Assembly: GCF_000749845.1 (NCBI RefSeq)
Contig: NZ_JQHM01000008.1
Coordinates: 1 to 64,000, forward strand
From: Pectobacterium betavasculorum
GTDB taxonomy: Bacteria > Pseudomonadota > Gammaproteobacteria > Enterobacterales > Enterobacteriaceae
Direction: 5' to 3'
Length of the DNA: 64,000 nt
The position numbers and the translations under genes were made by a program. Of the stretch, positions 38,068-51,206 are shown in pieces (within the stretch, counting starts at the first letter, position 1; every line of letters begins with the position of its first letter). The notes below the pieces were generated by a model. That model did not search any database, had not been told where the DNA came from, and saw nothing but the letters and a program-made list of their open reading frames with translations.

Positions 38068-38997
38068 TTACACATCAGCATAGCGGTAGGGCGTGCCGAG
38101 CGCGGAACCCTGTACGCCATGCGTTTGCAGATAGCGGTCCAGTTCTACCATGCCCGTCCAGCGGTTTTCACACCAGAGCGGCGCAAGCAGGGTCGGGCAA
38201 CGGGCGCTGGCGGAAATGCGGTGATAAATCACATCCGGCGGCGTATGGCGAATCATCTCTCCTGCCGTCTCCACATAACGCTCCAGCGCCAATTCAGGCA
38301 GCCTTCCCGCTCGCCAGGCTTTCGCCATCGTACTGCCTTCCACGATATGGAGAGGGTGCAGCTTAATGCCCTCAACGCCTGTTTCGACCACCTGCTCCAG
38401 CGTCGTTAAACAGCGCTGTGCATCTTCTCCCGGCAAACCCACAATCAGGTGGCTACATACCTTCAAGCCGCGTTCACGCGCGCGATGGGTGGTTTCCTGA
38501 TAGCAGGCGAAGTCATGTCCACGATTAATACGATGCAGCGTTTTGTCACAGGCACTTTGCAATCCGAGTTCCAACCAAACCTCATAGCCTCGATCATGAT
38601 AACGGGACAGCAAATCCAGTACCGCATCGGGCACACAATCAGGGCGTGTGCCCACGCAAATTCCTACCATCTCGGCCTGCTTCAGCGCTTCCTGATACAT
38701 GCTTTCCAGAACCTGAACCTCGGCATAGGTACTGGTATACGCCTGAAAGTAAGCCAGATAGCGCTTGGCCCGATTCACCTTTCCCGCCTGCGCTTCCAAC
38801 TGCTGCGCAATACTGCGTTGCTGCATCTGCTCATCGGCAAACGAAGCGACATTACAGAACGTACACCCGCCTCTCCCCAGCGTGCCATCACGGTTAGGGC
38901 AATTAAAACCACCGTGCAGCGTCAGCTTATGGATCTTCTCGCCATAGCGACGTTGAAGATTTCCGCCAAACATATTGATTAATTTTTGCAATTGCAT
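38068..38997 (-). CDS. yhcC: Radical SAM protein YhcC (TIGR01212 family)
   Basis: 309 residues, matching E. coli YhcC throughout. The iron-sulfur cluster cysteines are in FNCPNRDGTLGRGGCTFCNV (about residues 31-50), and the protein ends HGVQGSALGTPYRYADV. Residues GICVGTRPDC and LELGLQSACDKTL are typical of the Elp3-like radical SAM subgroup. Substrate unknown; a role in RNA modification is possible but unproven. It lies upstream of arcB and divergent from gltB, separated by a 650-base regulatory region. Confidence 0.93.
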   Translation of the reverse strand: MQLQKLINMFGGNLQRRYGEKIHKLTLHGGFNCPNRDGTLGRGGCTFCNVASFADEQMQQRSIAQQLEAQAGKVNRAKRYLAYFQAYTSTYAEVQVLESMYQEALKQAEMVGICVGTRPDCVPDAVLDLLSRYHDRGYEVWLELGLQSACDKTLHRINRGHDFACYQETTHRARERGLKVCSHLIVGLPGEDAQRCLTTLEQVVETGVEGIKLHPLHIVEGSTMAKAWRAGRLPELALERYVETAGEMIRHTPPDVIYHRISASARCPTLLAPLWCENRWTGMVELDRYLQTHGVQGSALGTPYRYADV

Positions 38998-39283
38998 ATT
39001 CTAGCCTGCTCCCTTGAGGAACAGCAGGCTACCTTTCTCTTGCCTCTTTCGCGATGACCGCGATCAATCACACACCCCAATGAAATGAATTTTTATTCGC
39101 TTTGAGTGAAAATAAACTCACGTTCGTGCTAATTAATTTTTCTTATCCCGTATGCAGACTTAATGAAAAGATGAAGCAACACTTAAAAATAGTTTCATAA
39201 AATCTAAAAGTAGCCATATACAGCAGAATATTCTAGAACGCAGAAATAACGTAGCATGGATAAGGGTTCTCACGCTTTTGCAT

Positions 39284-39299
39284 AGTGATACAGCTCACA
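39284..39299 (+). promoter_or_regulatory. Candidate CRP site in the yhcC/gltB intergenic region
   Basis: AGTGATACAGCTCACA matches TGTGA-N6-TCACA at 9 of 10 positions. It lies about 350 bases upstream of gltB. E. coli gltBDF is controlled by Lrp, IHF and CRP from a similarly long upstream region. The surrounding 38998-39470 is AT-rich and contains no gene. Confidence 0.55.
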
Positions 39300-39470
39300 C
39301 TTCAATTAGATCCCATATTCACTTCCCGAGATAGTTTTTCTAAAAAAATCATTACGTTTCATAGGTATAATTAAAAATTATCGTTTATCAGCACATTTTG
39401 CACTGATATTTGACCTGAACAGGGTTTCTCGCTAATTTGGGAATCCGCTGGAAGCTTTCCTGACGGGTCC

Positions 39471-39512
39471 ATGATTCGTCATATTTATGCAGTAAATGAA
39501 GACTCCCTCTAA
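39471..39512 (+). CDS. Possible 13-codon upstream ORF in the gltB leader
   Basis: ATG at 39471 opens MIRHIYAVNEDSL followed by TAA, with GACGGG 4 bases before the ATG as a weak ribosome site. It sits 135 bases before gltB in a long leader. Attenuation by a leader peptide is conceivable but no runs of regulatory codons or clear terminator/antiterminator pair are visible. Confidence 0.25.
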   Translation: MIRHIYAVNEDSL

Positions 39513-39647
39513 AAACAAGTCATTTACCACTTGTGAGACCGTCACGAGAGGCCGAAGAAGAGAGCGTAATACTAGCCGCTCAACGCCACGGTGCTTTCTC
39601 GCAGTAGGTTGTGAGAGTCACACAGAGCCTGGGGAGGTTCACTAATT

Positions 39648-42600
39648 ATGTTGTACGATGCATCCCAAGAGAGAGATAACTGTGGTTTCGGATTAATCGC
39701 CCATATAGAAGGTGAGCCAAGCCACAAAGTAGTGCGTACTGCCATTCACGCACTCGCACGCATGCAGCACCGTGGCGCAATCCTTGCTGACGGCAAGACT
39801 GGCGACGGCTGCGGTTTATTACTTCAGAAGCCCGATCGTTTCTTTCGTCTGGTGGCGGAAGAGCACGGCTGGCGTTTAGCCAAAAATTACGCCGTTGGCA
39901 TGATGTTTCTCAATCAGGACGAAGAGCTGGCTCGCGCCACACGTCGGATTGTAGAAGAAGAGTTGCAGAACGAAACGCTGTCCGTACTCGGCTGGCGTGA
40001 AGTTCCGACCAACCCGGATGTGCTGGGTGAAATAGCCCTGTCATCTATGCCGCGTATTGAGCAAATTTTCGTTAACGCCCCAGCAGGCTGGCGTCAACGC
40101 GATATGGAACGCCGCCTATTCATGGCGCGTCGCCGTATCGAAAAGCGTATCGAAGACAAAGAGTTCTACGTTTGTAGTTTCTCCAATCTGGTCACGATCT
40201 ATAAAGGTCTGTGCATGCCAGCGGATCTGCCACGCTTCTACCTCGATCTGGCCGATCTGCGTCTGGAATCGGCAATTTGCCTGTTCCACCAGCGCTTCTC
40301 AACCAACACCGTACCCCGCTGGCCGCTGGCACAGCCGTTCCGCTATCTGGCGCACAACGGCGAGATCAATACCATCGCCGGTAACCGTCAATGGGCACGC
40401 GCGCGTGCTTATAAATTCAAAACTCCGCTGATCCCAGATTTGCAGGATGCCGCACCGTTCGTCAACGAAACCGGTTCTGACTCCAGCTCACTGGACAACA
40501 TGCTGGAACTGTTCCTGAGCGGCGGGATGGATATTATCCGTGCCATGCGCCTGCTCGTTCCGCCAGCCTGGCAGAACAACCCAGATATGGATCCTGAACT
40601 GCGCTCCTTCTTCGACTTTAACTCCATGCACATGGAGCCGTGGGATGGCCCGGCCGGTATCGTCATGTCCGACGGGCGCTATGCAGCCTGTAACCTGGAT
40701 CGTAACGGCCTACGTCCCGCGCGCTATGTCATCACCAAAGACAAGTTGATCACCTGCGCGTCCGAAGTCGGTATCTGGGATTATCAGCCGGATGAAGTGG
40801 TTGAAAAAGGCCGCGTTGGCCCTGGCGAACTGATGGTGATCGACACCCGCAGCGGCCGCATCCTACACTCAGCCGAAACCGATAACGATCTGAAAAGCCG
40901 CCATCCTTACAAAGAGTGGATGGAGAAAAACGTTAAGCGTCTGGTTCCATTTGAAGAGTTGCCAGACGATCAGGTCGGCAGTCGTGAATTCAACGATGAG
41001 CTGCTGGAAACCTACCAGAAACAGTACGGCTACAGCAGTGAAGAGCTGGATCAGGTCATCCGTGTACTGGGCGAAAATGGTCAGGAAGCCACTGGCTCCA
41101 TGGGCGACGACACGCCGTTCGCCGTGCTGTCGAGCCGTCCGCGCATCATTTATGACTACTTCCGTCAGCAGTTCGCGCAGGTGACCAACCCGCCGATCGA
41201 TCCGCTGCGTGAAGCACATGTGATGTCGCTGGCGACCAGTATTGGTCGCGAGATGAACGTCTTCTGTGAAGCAGAAGGTCAGGCTCACCGCCTGAGCTTT
41301 AAATCACCGATCCTGCTTTACTCCGATTTCACTCAGTTGACGTCACAGGATGAGCTGCACTATCGCGCCGACACGCTGGATCTGACGTTTGATTCGTCGC
41401 AGCAAACGCTGCAACAGACGATCGAGAAACTGTGTGACGAAGCAGAAAGCAAGGTCAGAGACGGTGCCGTGCTGCTGGTGCTGTCCGACCGTGGCATTAG
41501 CGAATCACGCTTGCCAGTCCCTGCGCCGATGGCAGTGGGTGCCGTTCAGCGCCGTTTGGTAGAAAAGAGCCTGCGCTGTGACGCCAACATCATTGTTGAA
41601 ACCGCCAGCGCACGCGACCCGCATCACTTTGCCGTGCTGTTAGGCTTTGGTGCGACGGCTATCTACCCTTACCTCGCCTACGAAACGCTAGCGCGGATGG
41701 TGGATAACCACACCATCGACAAACCTTATCGTGCCGTGATGCTGAACTACCGTAACGGCATCAATAAAGGCCTCTATAAGATTATGTCCAAAATGGGCAT
41801 TTCGACGATTGCATCTTACCGCTGTTCCAAGCTGTTTGAAGCTGTGGGTCTGCATAAAGATGTGTCGACGCAATGCTTCCTGGGCGTAGTCAGCCGCATC
41901 GGCGGGGCAAACTACAGCGACTTCGAACAAGACTTGCTGAATCTGTCCAAGCGCGCCTGGCTGAAGCGCAAAACGCTGGAACAGGGTGGCCTGCTGAAAT
42001 TTGTTCACGGCGGCGAATATCATGCCTATAACCCGGATGTCGTCACGACGCTGCAAACTGCGGTGAAAACTGGGGAGTACAGCGATTACGAACAATACGC
42101 CAAGCTGGTGAACGAGCGCCCAGCGGCGACGTTACGCGACCTGCTGGCGCTGAAACCGCAAGAAGGCGCGGCCATCGCTATCGACAGCGTTGAACCGGCC
42201 ACTGAAATGTTCAAACGTTTCGATACCGCAGCCATGTCTATTGGTGCACTCAGCCCCGAAGCGCATGAATCGCTGGCAGAAGCGATGAACGAACTGGGCG
42301 GTTTCTCCAACTCCGGTGAGGGTGGTGAAGATCCAGCGCGTTACGGCACGAATAAAGTGTCCCGTATCAAGCAGGTTGCCTCTGGTCGCTTTGGTGTGAC
42401 GCCAGCCTATCTGGTCAACGCCGATGTGATTCAGATTAAAGTAGCACAGGGTGCGAAACCGGGTGAAGGCGGTCAGTTACCGGGTGATAAAGTCACGCCG
42501 TACATTGCTCGTCTGCGCTATTCCGTACCGGGTGTGACGCTGATTTCGCCACCGCCGCACCACGATATTTACTCTATCGAAGACTTGGCACAGCTGATTT

Positions 42601-44108
42601 TCGATCTGAAGCAGGTCAACCCGAAAGCAATGATTTCGGTGAAACTGGTGTCCGAGCCGGGCGTTGGGACTATCGCTACGGGCGTTGCCAAGGCCTATGC
42701 CGATTTGATTACCATCGCCGGTTACGACGGTGGTACGGGTGCCAGCCCGCTGTCCTCCGTGAAATACGCGGGTTGTCCGTGGGAACTGGGTCTGGTTGAA
42801 ACACAACAGGCTCTGGTATCCAACGGCCTACGTCACAAAATCCGCCTTCAGGTGGACGGTGGTCTGAAAACGGGTCTGGATATCGTCAAAGCAGCGATTC
42901 TGGGTGCGGAGAGCTTCGGCTTCGGAACTGGACCCATGGTTGCGTTGGGCTGTAAATACCTGCGTATTTGCCACCTGAATAACTGTGCAACGGGCGTTGC
43001 AACGCAGGATGAGAAGCTGCGTCGCGATCACTATCATGGCCTGCCTGAGCGTGTGACCAACTACTTCCACTTCATCGCACATGAAACTCGCGTACTGATG
43101 GCAGAACTGGGCGTTAGCCGTCTGGTGGATCTGATTGGTCGTACCGACCTGTTGGTTGAGCTGGACGGTTTCAGTGCGAAACAGAACAAGCTGGATCTGT
43201 CGCCGCTGCTGCACGCGGCACAGCCTCAGCCGGGCAAAGCGCTGTACTGCACTGAAAGCAATCTGTCGTTCGATAAAGGCTTGTTGAACAAAGAGCTGCT
43301 GGCGCAGGCACAGCCGCACATCGATGCGAAACAGGGTAAAGCGCTCTACTTCGATATCCGCAACACCGATCGCTCCGTCGGCGCGACGCTGTCTGGCGCG
43401 ATTGCCGAGAAACACGGCGATCAAGGTCTGGCTGGCGATCCGATCAAAGCTCACTTCTCCGGTACCGCAGGACAGAGTTTTGGTGTCTGGAACGCTGGAG
43501 GTCTGGAGCTGAAATTAACCGGCGATGCCAACGACTACGTGGGCAAAGGTATGGCTGGCGGCAGTATCTCCGTGCGTCCTCCGGTGGGTTCGGCCTTCCG
43601 CAGTCACGAAGCCAGCATCATCGGTAACACCTGCCTCTACGGTGCCACTGGCGGCAAGCTGTTTGCCGCAGGCCGTGCAGGTGAGCGTTTCGCCGTGCGT
43701 AACTCCGGCTGTATCACCGTGGTAGAAGGTATCGGCGATAACGGCTGTGAATACATGACGGGCGGTATCGTCTGCGTGTTGGGTCGTACCGGCGTGAACT
43801 TTGGCGCAGGCATGACCGGCGGGTTCGCCTACGTACTGGATGAAGACGGCGAATTCCGCAAACGCGTTAACCCAGAGCTGGTAGAAGTGCTGGATGTGGA
43901 AGAGCTGGCTATTCATGAAGAGCATCTGCGTGGCCTGATCACCGAGCACGTACAGAATACCGGTTCACACCGCGGAGAAGAGATCCTCGCTAACTGGCCG
44001 ACCTGGGCACCGAAATTTGCTCTGGTGAAACCGAAGTCAAGTGATGTGAAGGCATTGTTGGGTCACCGTAGTCGTTCCGCAGCTGAGCTGCGGGTTCAGG
44101 CGCAGTAA
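39648..44108 (+). CDS. gltB: Glutamate synthase (NADPH) large subunit
   Basis: 1486 residues. The N-terminal 11 residues (MLYDASQERDN) are a propeptide; cleavage exposes Cys12 (CGFGLIAH), the Ntn glutaminase nucleophile. Then come the central domain, the FMN-binding synthase domain (GEGGEDPARYGTNKVSRIKQ; PPHHDIYSIEDLAQLI; GGTGASPLSS), the 3Fe-4S cysteines (CKYLRICHLNNCATGVATQ) and a C-terminal beta-helix of G-X-X-G-X-X-X-G repeats. With GltD it makes glutamate from glutamine and 2-oxoglutarate. GGGGAGG precedes the ATG. gltD follows 9 bases on. Confidence 0.98.
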   Translation: MLYDASQERDNCGFGLIAHIEGEPSHKVVRTAIHALARMQHRGAILADGKTGDGCGLLLQKPDRFFRLVAEEHGWRLAKNYAVGMMFLNQDEELARATRRIVEEELQNETLSVLGWREVPTNPDVLGEIALSSMPRIEQIFVNAPAGWRQRDMERRLFMARRRIEKRIEDKEFYVCSFSNLVTIYKGLCMPADLPRFYLDLADLRLESAICLFHQRFSTNTVPRWPLAQPFRYLAHNGEINTIAGNRQWARARAYKFKTPLIPDLQDAAPFVNETGSDSSSLDNMLELFLSGGMDIIRAMRLLVPPAWQNNPDMDPELRSFFDFNSMHMEPWDGPAGIVMSDGRYAACNLDRNGLRPARYVITKDKLITCASEVGIWDYQPDEVVEKGRVGPGELMVIDTRSGRILHSAETDNDLKSRHPYKEWMEKNVKRLVPFEELPDDQVGSREFNDELLETYQKQYGYSSEELDQVIRVLGENGQEATGSMGDDTPFAVLSSRPRIIYDYFRQQFAQVTNPPIDPLREAHVMSLATSIGREMNVFCEAEGQAHRLSFKSPILLYSDFTQLTSQDELHYRADTLDLTFDSSQQTLQQTIEKLCDEAESKVRDGAVLLVLSDRGISESRLPVPAPMAVGAVQRRLVEKSLRCDANIIVETASARDPHHFAVLLGFGATAIYPYLAYETLARMVDNHTIDKPYRAVMLNYRNGINKGLYKIMSKMGISTIASYRCSKLFEAVGLHKDVSTQCFLGVVSRIGGANYSDFEQDLLNLSKRAWLKRKTLEQGGLLKFVHGGEYHAYNPDVVTTLQTAVKTGEYSDYEQYAKLVNERPAATLRDLLALKPQEGAAIAIDSVEPATEMFKRFDTAAMSIGALSPEAHESLAEAMNELGGFSNSGEGGEDPARYGTNKVSRIKQVASGRFGVTPAYLVNADVIQIKVAQGAKPGEGGQLPGDKVTPYIARLRYSVPGVTLISPPPHHDIYSIEDLAQLIFDLKQVNPKAMISVKLVSEPGVGTIATGVAKAYADLITIAGYDGGTGASPLSSVKYAGCPWELGLVETQQALVSNGLRHKIRLQVDGGLKTGLDIVKAAILGAESFGFGTGPMVALGCKYLRICHLNNCATGVATQDEKLRRDHYHGLPERVTNYFHFIAHETRVLMAELGVSRLVDLIGRTDLLVELDGFSAKQNKLDLSPLLHAAQPQPGKALYCTESNLSFDKGLLNKELLAQAQPHIDAKQGKALYFDIRNTDRSVGATLSGAIAEKHGDQGLAGDPIKAHFSGTAGQSFGVWNAGGLELKLTGDANDYVGKGMAGGSISVRPPVGSAFRSHEASIIGNTCLYGATGGKLFAAGRAGERFAVRNSGCITVVEGIGDNGCEYMTGGIVCVLGRTGVNFGAGMTGGFAYVLDEDGEFRKRVNPELVEVLDVEELAIHEEHLRGLITEHVQNTGSHRGEEILANWPTWAPKFALVKPKSSDVKALLGHRSRSAAELRVQAQ

Positions 44109-45536
<1,428 letters not shown>

Positions 45537-45555
45537 AAACACAACACACCTCTTG

Positions 45556-45585
45556 AGGGCAGCATTAGCTGCCCTTTTCTTTTTC
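45556..45585 (+). terminator. Rho-independent terminator of gltBD
   Basis: AGGGCAGC-ATTA-GCTGCCCT stem followed by TTTCTTTTT, starting 20 bases after the gltD stop. The remaining 215 bases to the next gene hold only its promoter region. Confidence 0.9.
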
Positions 45586-45790
45586 CGGTTTAACCTCAAG
45601 CACCTGTTAGCAACCGACAGAAACCCACTCTGTTTCTTTCTTTGGCATTTCACACCAGACGGGCTAATAAACCCTTCATCTTTCCACTCCGCTCTAAAGA
45701 ACTTTTCGTAATAAATCCTGCAATTTTACGTGAAAGGCCTACACTTACCTCCGGCATTTACTTGTCTTTATTAAGATTGGATTTTATTAA

Positions 45791-46573
<783 letters not shown>

Positions 46574-46604
46574 CGTCATATTTTGCTAACGATACGAAAT
46601 AAGC

Positions 46605-46635
46605 AAGGGCACCGCAGTGGTGCCCTTAGGAACAG
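46605..46635. terminator. Hairpin between convergent budC and sspB
   Basis: AAGGGCACC pairs with GGTGCCCTT around GCAGT. On the minus strand it is followed by GCTTATTTCG, on the plus strand by AGGAAC; it best serves sspB, which ends at 46637, and may also stop budC. Confidence 0.65.
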
Positions 46636-46636
46636 A

Positions 46637-47140
46637 TTACTTTACGACCCGTAGAGAGGGTCTGCCACCTTTAGGCGGCTGTGGTGGTTCATCATCAGAA
46701 CCCGAGTCATCGTCAGGCGCTTCTGAATCAGGCGAGCTATCGACAATCGACATGACCGCTCCTGAAGAGGGTAAGTCTTCTTGCAAGTCTTCATATTCAC
46801 CCGCGGATTCGTAAGCAGGTTCGGACTCAAACATCGTTCCAGCCCCGTTCTCACGTGCGTAGATCGCCATTACGGCCGCCATCGGCACATAAACCTGACG
46901 CGGTACGCCGCCAAAACGGGCATTGAAACGAACGCTGTCATCAGCTAACTCAAGGCCACCAACAGCGCGCGGTGCGATATTCAGCACAATCTGGCCGTCA
47001 CGGGCAAACTCCATCGGCACCATAACATCTGGCAGAGTCACATCGACCACCAGATGAGGCGTTAATTGGTTGTCCAACAACCAATCATAAAAAGCCCGTA
47101 ATAAATACGGACGACGCGGAGACAGTTGAGACAACGCCAT
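46637..47140 (-). CDS. sspB: ClpXP protease specificity-enhancing factor SspB
   Basis: 167 residues. The N-terminal substrate-binding domain (about 1-115, LSPRRPYLLRAFYDWLLDNQ, HLVVDVTLPDVMVP) binds ssrA tags and RseA. A long acidic linker (about 118-155, with DSSPDSEAPDDDSGSDD) leads to the ClpX-binding tail GGRPSLRVVK. It delivers tagged peptides from stalled ribosomes to ClpXP. It lies 5 bases after sspA in one operon, as in E. coli. Confidence 0.97.
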   Translation of the reverse strand: MALSQLSPRRPYLLRAFYDWLLDNQLTPHLVVDVTLPDVMVPMEFARDGQIVLNIAPRAVGGLELADDSVRFNARFGGVPRQVYVPMAAVMAIYARENGAGTMFESEPAYESAGEYEDLQEDLPSSGAVMSIVDSSPDSEAPDDDSGSDDEPPQPPKGGRPSLRVVK

Positions 47141-47145
47141 ACAGT

Positions 47146-47787
47146 TTAACCTCGGGTTTGCAAACGCATTTCACGTTCCACTTCCGTCAGGGAAGCCAGG
47201 AACGCATCACGCTCAAAGACGCGTGTCATGTAGCCTTTCAGTTCTTTCGCGCCCGAACCACTCAGTTCAATGCCTATCTGTGGCAAACGCCACAGCAGTG
47301 GAGCCAGATAGCAATCCACCAGGCTGAACTCCTCACTCATGAAATAAGGCGCTTCATTGAACACCGGGGCAATTGCCAGCAGTTCTTCACGCAGTTGTTT
47401 ACGCGCAGCGTCCGCTTCCTGAGCGTTGCCATGCGTAATTTTCTTCAGCAAAGAATACCAGTCGCTCTCAATGCGATGCATCATCAGGCGGCTGTTACCG
47501 CGCGCAACCGGGTAGACGGGCATTAATGGCGGATGAGGAAAACGTTCATCCAGATACTCCATGATAATACGTGATTCATAGAGCGTCAGTTCGCGATCGA
47601 CCAGCGTCGGCACGGAACCATAAGGATTGAGGTCAATAAGATCCTGAGGCAAATTATCCATGTCCACCTGCTCAATCTCGACACTCACACCTTTTTCCGC
47701 CAATACAATGCGGACCTGATGGCTAAAAATGTCGGACGGACCAGAAAACAGCGTCATTACCGAACGTTTGTTGGCAGCGACAGCCAT
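47146..47787 (-). CDS. sspA: Stringent starvation protein A
   Basis: 213 residues (E. coli 212) with a glutathione-S-transferase fold. MAVAANKRSVMTLFSGPSD is the start, with GGAGG 8 bases before it; a longer in-frame reading to 47940 is not used. PHPPLMPVYPVARG is the surface pocket known to contact RNA polymerase. It binds RNA polymerase with sigma 70 and is needed for acid tolerance and H-NS control in E. coli, and for virulence regulation in several pathogens. It is cotranscribed with sspB. Confidence 0.97.
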   Translation of the reverse strand: MAVAANKRSVMTLFSGPSDIFSHQVRIVLAEKGVSVEIEQVDMDNLPQDLIDLNPYGSVPTLVDRELTLYESRIIMEYLDERFPHPPLMPVYPVARGNSRLMMHRIESDWYSLLKKITHGNAQEADAARKQLREELLAIAPVFNEAPYFMSEEFSLVDCYLAPLLWRLPQIGIELSGSGAKELKGYMTRVFERDAFLASLTEVEREMRLQTRG

Positions 47788-48054
47788 GAAAACCTCCAAG
47801 TTTATTGAGAAAATATGGCGAATAACCACGCAGTGAATAACCTGCAAACCGCTATTCGAAATTCTGCTCGCCAATGTGTAAACGTCACCTGATAAAATCC
47901 ATCGTTTTAAACGACTACGCGATAGCTGGCACACAGGCATAAAATCGGCTAATAGCTTATCAGATTTTGTTCGTTTTGTGGGGGCATAAGCGCAATTTCA
48001 TCGCTAAGATACGGAAAGTAAAGCGTATATTTCGATTAAATTATTTTTAGACAT

Positions 48055-48085
48055 AAAAAACCCGGTGACCAGCACCGGGTTTTTT
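48055..48085. terminator. Terminator of the rplM-rpsI operon
   Basis: AAAAAACCCGGTG pairs with CACCGGGTTTTTT around ACCAG. It lies 31 bases after the rpsI stop on the minus strand. The A and T runs make it able to act both ways. Confidence 0.92.
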
Positions 48086-48115
48086 GCATTGATTTCGCTG
48101 CAATGCAGCCAGAAA

Positions 48116-48511
<396 letters not shown>

Positions 48512-48523
48512 CTATAATCCCGA

Positions 48524-49075
<552 letters not shown>

Positions 49076-49187
49076 AAAGTTTTTGGGAAAAAAACTTTGT
49101 TGTAACGTGGGGTCGCAAGATTATAGAGAAGTCATTCTCAAAAATCGACCTTTTTTCACACGCAAATGACGAAAACTACAGCCAGCG

Positions 49188-50339
49188 TTATGCCAAATGT
49201 GGCTGCCGTAGGTACTCTTCGCTTTGCATTTCCTGTAAACGAGATAAACAGCGCTGATATTCAAATTTCAAGTGCTCTCCCTGGTAGATATCAAACATCG
49301 AGGCCTGTGCAGAGATAATCAATTTGATACGACGATCGTAGCACTCGTCTACCAGCGCCAGAAAACGGCGAGCGGTATTCTCTTCTTTCGTATCCATCAC
49401 CGTCACATTGTGCAACAGCACCGTGTGGTAGAGGCGCGAAAGCGCGATGTAATCATTCTGGCTGCGCGCCTCTGTACACAGCGTGTGGAAATCGACTGCC
49501 AGCACGCCGTCGCTTACGCCGAGTGTCGCTAGCGGACGATGATTGACCTCCAGCATCGGTCCCGGCGTCTGCAATTTCTTCCCAGTCAGGCGGGTGAACA
49601 TCTGCTGCATCGCGGCACTTGTCTCTTCATTCAGCGGGGAAAGATAAAGATGTGCCTGTGTTAGCGTTCGCAGACGATAATCGATGCCGGCATCGACATT
49701 GCGCACTTCACAATACTGTTTAATTAACTCAATGGCAGGGAGAAAACGCGCACGTTGTAATCCATTGCGATAGAGATCGTCCGGCGGAATATTCGACGTC
49801 GCTACCAGCGCAATACCACGGGCAAACAGCGCACGCAGCAATTCAGCCAGCAGCATCGCATCGGTAATGTCAGAGACGAAGAATTCATCAAAGCACAGTA
49901 CATCGGTTTCGGCTTTGAAACCGTCGGCCACCTTCTCCAGCGGATTTTCTTGCCCCTGAAACTGATTCAACTCTTCATGTACACGCAGCATAAAGCGATG
50001 GAAATGCAGACGCATCTTACGTTCGGCAGGCAGGCTATGGAAAAACATATCCATCAGCCAGGTTTTACCACGCCCGACGCCGCCCCACATATACAGCCCT
50101 TGAACCGGCGCAGACTCGCGTTTATCACTCAGCCCCAGCCAGCTACGCCATTTCCCCACGCGGCCAGACGCCCCTGCATTGTCATCCGCAACACGTTTGC
50201 ATAGTGCCTGATGTATCGCTTCCAGACGCACAACCGTTTGCCGCTGCACCTCGTCTGGTTGATATTCACCGGCGGAAAGTGCCTGTTGGTAAAGCGCCAA
50301 GGGTGTGGTTTGCTGCCATGTTGTCTGTGGAGTAGCCAT
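49188..50339 (-). CDS. zapE: Cell division ATPase ZapE
   Basis: 383 residues of the AFG1-like ATPase family. Walker A is MWGGVGRGKTWLMD (about 83-96) and Walker B is DVLCFDEFFVSD (about 147-158). It interacts with FtsZ and is needed under low oxygen and heat in E. coli. It lies upstream of rplM on the same strand and divergent from zapG. Confidence 0.95.
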   Translation of the reverse strand: MATPQTTWQQTTPLALYQQALSAGEYQPDEVQRQTVVRLEAIHQALCKRVADDNAGASGRVGKWRSWLGLSDKRESAPVQGLYMWGGVGRGKTWLMDMFFHSLPAERKMRLHFHRFMLRVHEELNQFQGQENPLEKVADGFKAETDVLCFDEFFVSDITDAMLLAELLRALFARGIALVATSNIPPDDLYRNGLQRARFLPAIELIKQYCEVRNVDAGIDYRLRTLTQAHLYLSPLNEETSAAMQQMFTRLTGKKLQTPGPMLEVNHRPLATLGVSDGVLAVDFHTLCTEARSQNDYIALSRLYHTVLLHNVTVMDTKEENTARRFLALVDECYDRRIKLIISAQASMFDIYQGEHLKFEYQRCLSRLQEMQSEEYLRQPHLA

Positions 50340-50554
50340 CGCAATCCCTGAGAAAAAAGTTAGTTGTATTTTGCTGTGTGTTGCCGTCGATTTAAGCCGT
50401 AATCGTCGCAGTTAACAACCTTGATGTCTGCGCTGAGTCAACATTCCTGTCGGTCATCGAGCATCAGGATTCCACTCAGGCAAGGTTAACGGTTATAGTG
50501 ACTATTATTAAGTGAAAAACCCTACGGGACAACGACGTCAAAATAGGAGCTATT

Positions 50555-50959
50555 ATGACTTGGGAGTATGCGCTGATAGGTTTAGTTGTCGGTATTATTA
50601 TTGGTGCTGTCGCCATGCGCTTTGGTAACCGTAAGCTGCGGCAACAGCAGGTATTGCAAAATGAGCTGGAGAAAAGCAAAACCGAACTCGAAGACTATCG
50701 TCAGGAATTGGTTGGACACTTCGCCCGCAGTGCGGAGCTGTTGGACAACATGGCGGATGACTATCGTCAGCTTTATCAGCACATGGCGAAAAGCTCCAAT
50801 AACCTGTTACCTAACGTTCCCGGCCATGATAATCCGTTTAAATATCGGCTGACCGAGTCAGAAGCAGATAACGATCAGGCTCCGGTGAATATGCCACCAC
50901 GCGATTATTCCGATGGCGCGTCTGGTCTGCTGCGTGGCGAAAGCCCGATTCGCAAATAA
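50555..50959 (+). CDS. zapG: Division/envelope protein ZapG (YhcB, DUF1043)
   Basis: 134 residues: one N-terminal membrane helix (about 3-22, YALIGLVVGIIIGAVAMRF), a coiled coil (about 25-75) and a polar, disordered C-terminus ending GESPIRK. It follows the E. coli YhcB pattern, including DNMADDYRQLYQHMAKSS. YhcB links cell division, wall and membrane synthesis. TAGGAGC precedes the ATG. It is a single gene between zapE and degQ. Confidence 0.94.
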   Translation: MTWEYALIGLVVGIIIGAVAMRFGNRKLRQQQVLQNELEKSKTELEDYRQELVGHFARSAELLDNMADDYRQLYQHMAKSSNNLLPNVPGHDNPFKYRLTESEADNDQAPVNMPPRDYSDGASGLLRGESPIRK

Positions 50960-51206
50960 TCCATTCAATCAACTTAAGCGTGAGGCGGCTTGTCTCACGC
51001 TTTCTCTTCTCTTGTTCTACGCTTATTAAGATGCGCACCGCAGGCTGTCATCGTTCGATCACACACCATAAAAAGCGATAGTTACAATCTGCTGACGAAA
51101 CAGCAGTGAACTTTACACATTGATCGTCAGTCTGACTCTTCACCGTGTCTTTAAGTTTATATATCATCGTTTTATTCATCCGCAGGCCGTGAGAGAGTTA
51201 ATAACA

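Noticed and set aside
42828-43454. 208-codon antisense frame within gltB
   Set aside because: Shadow of gltB; GC-rich codon structure produces long open frames on the opposite strand.
47788-47940. 51-codon N-terminal extension of sspA
   Set aside because: SspA homology starts exactly at 47787 behind GGAGG.
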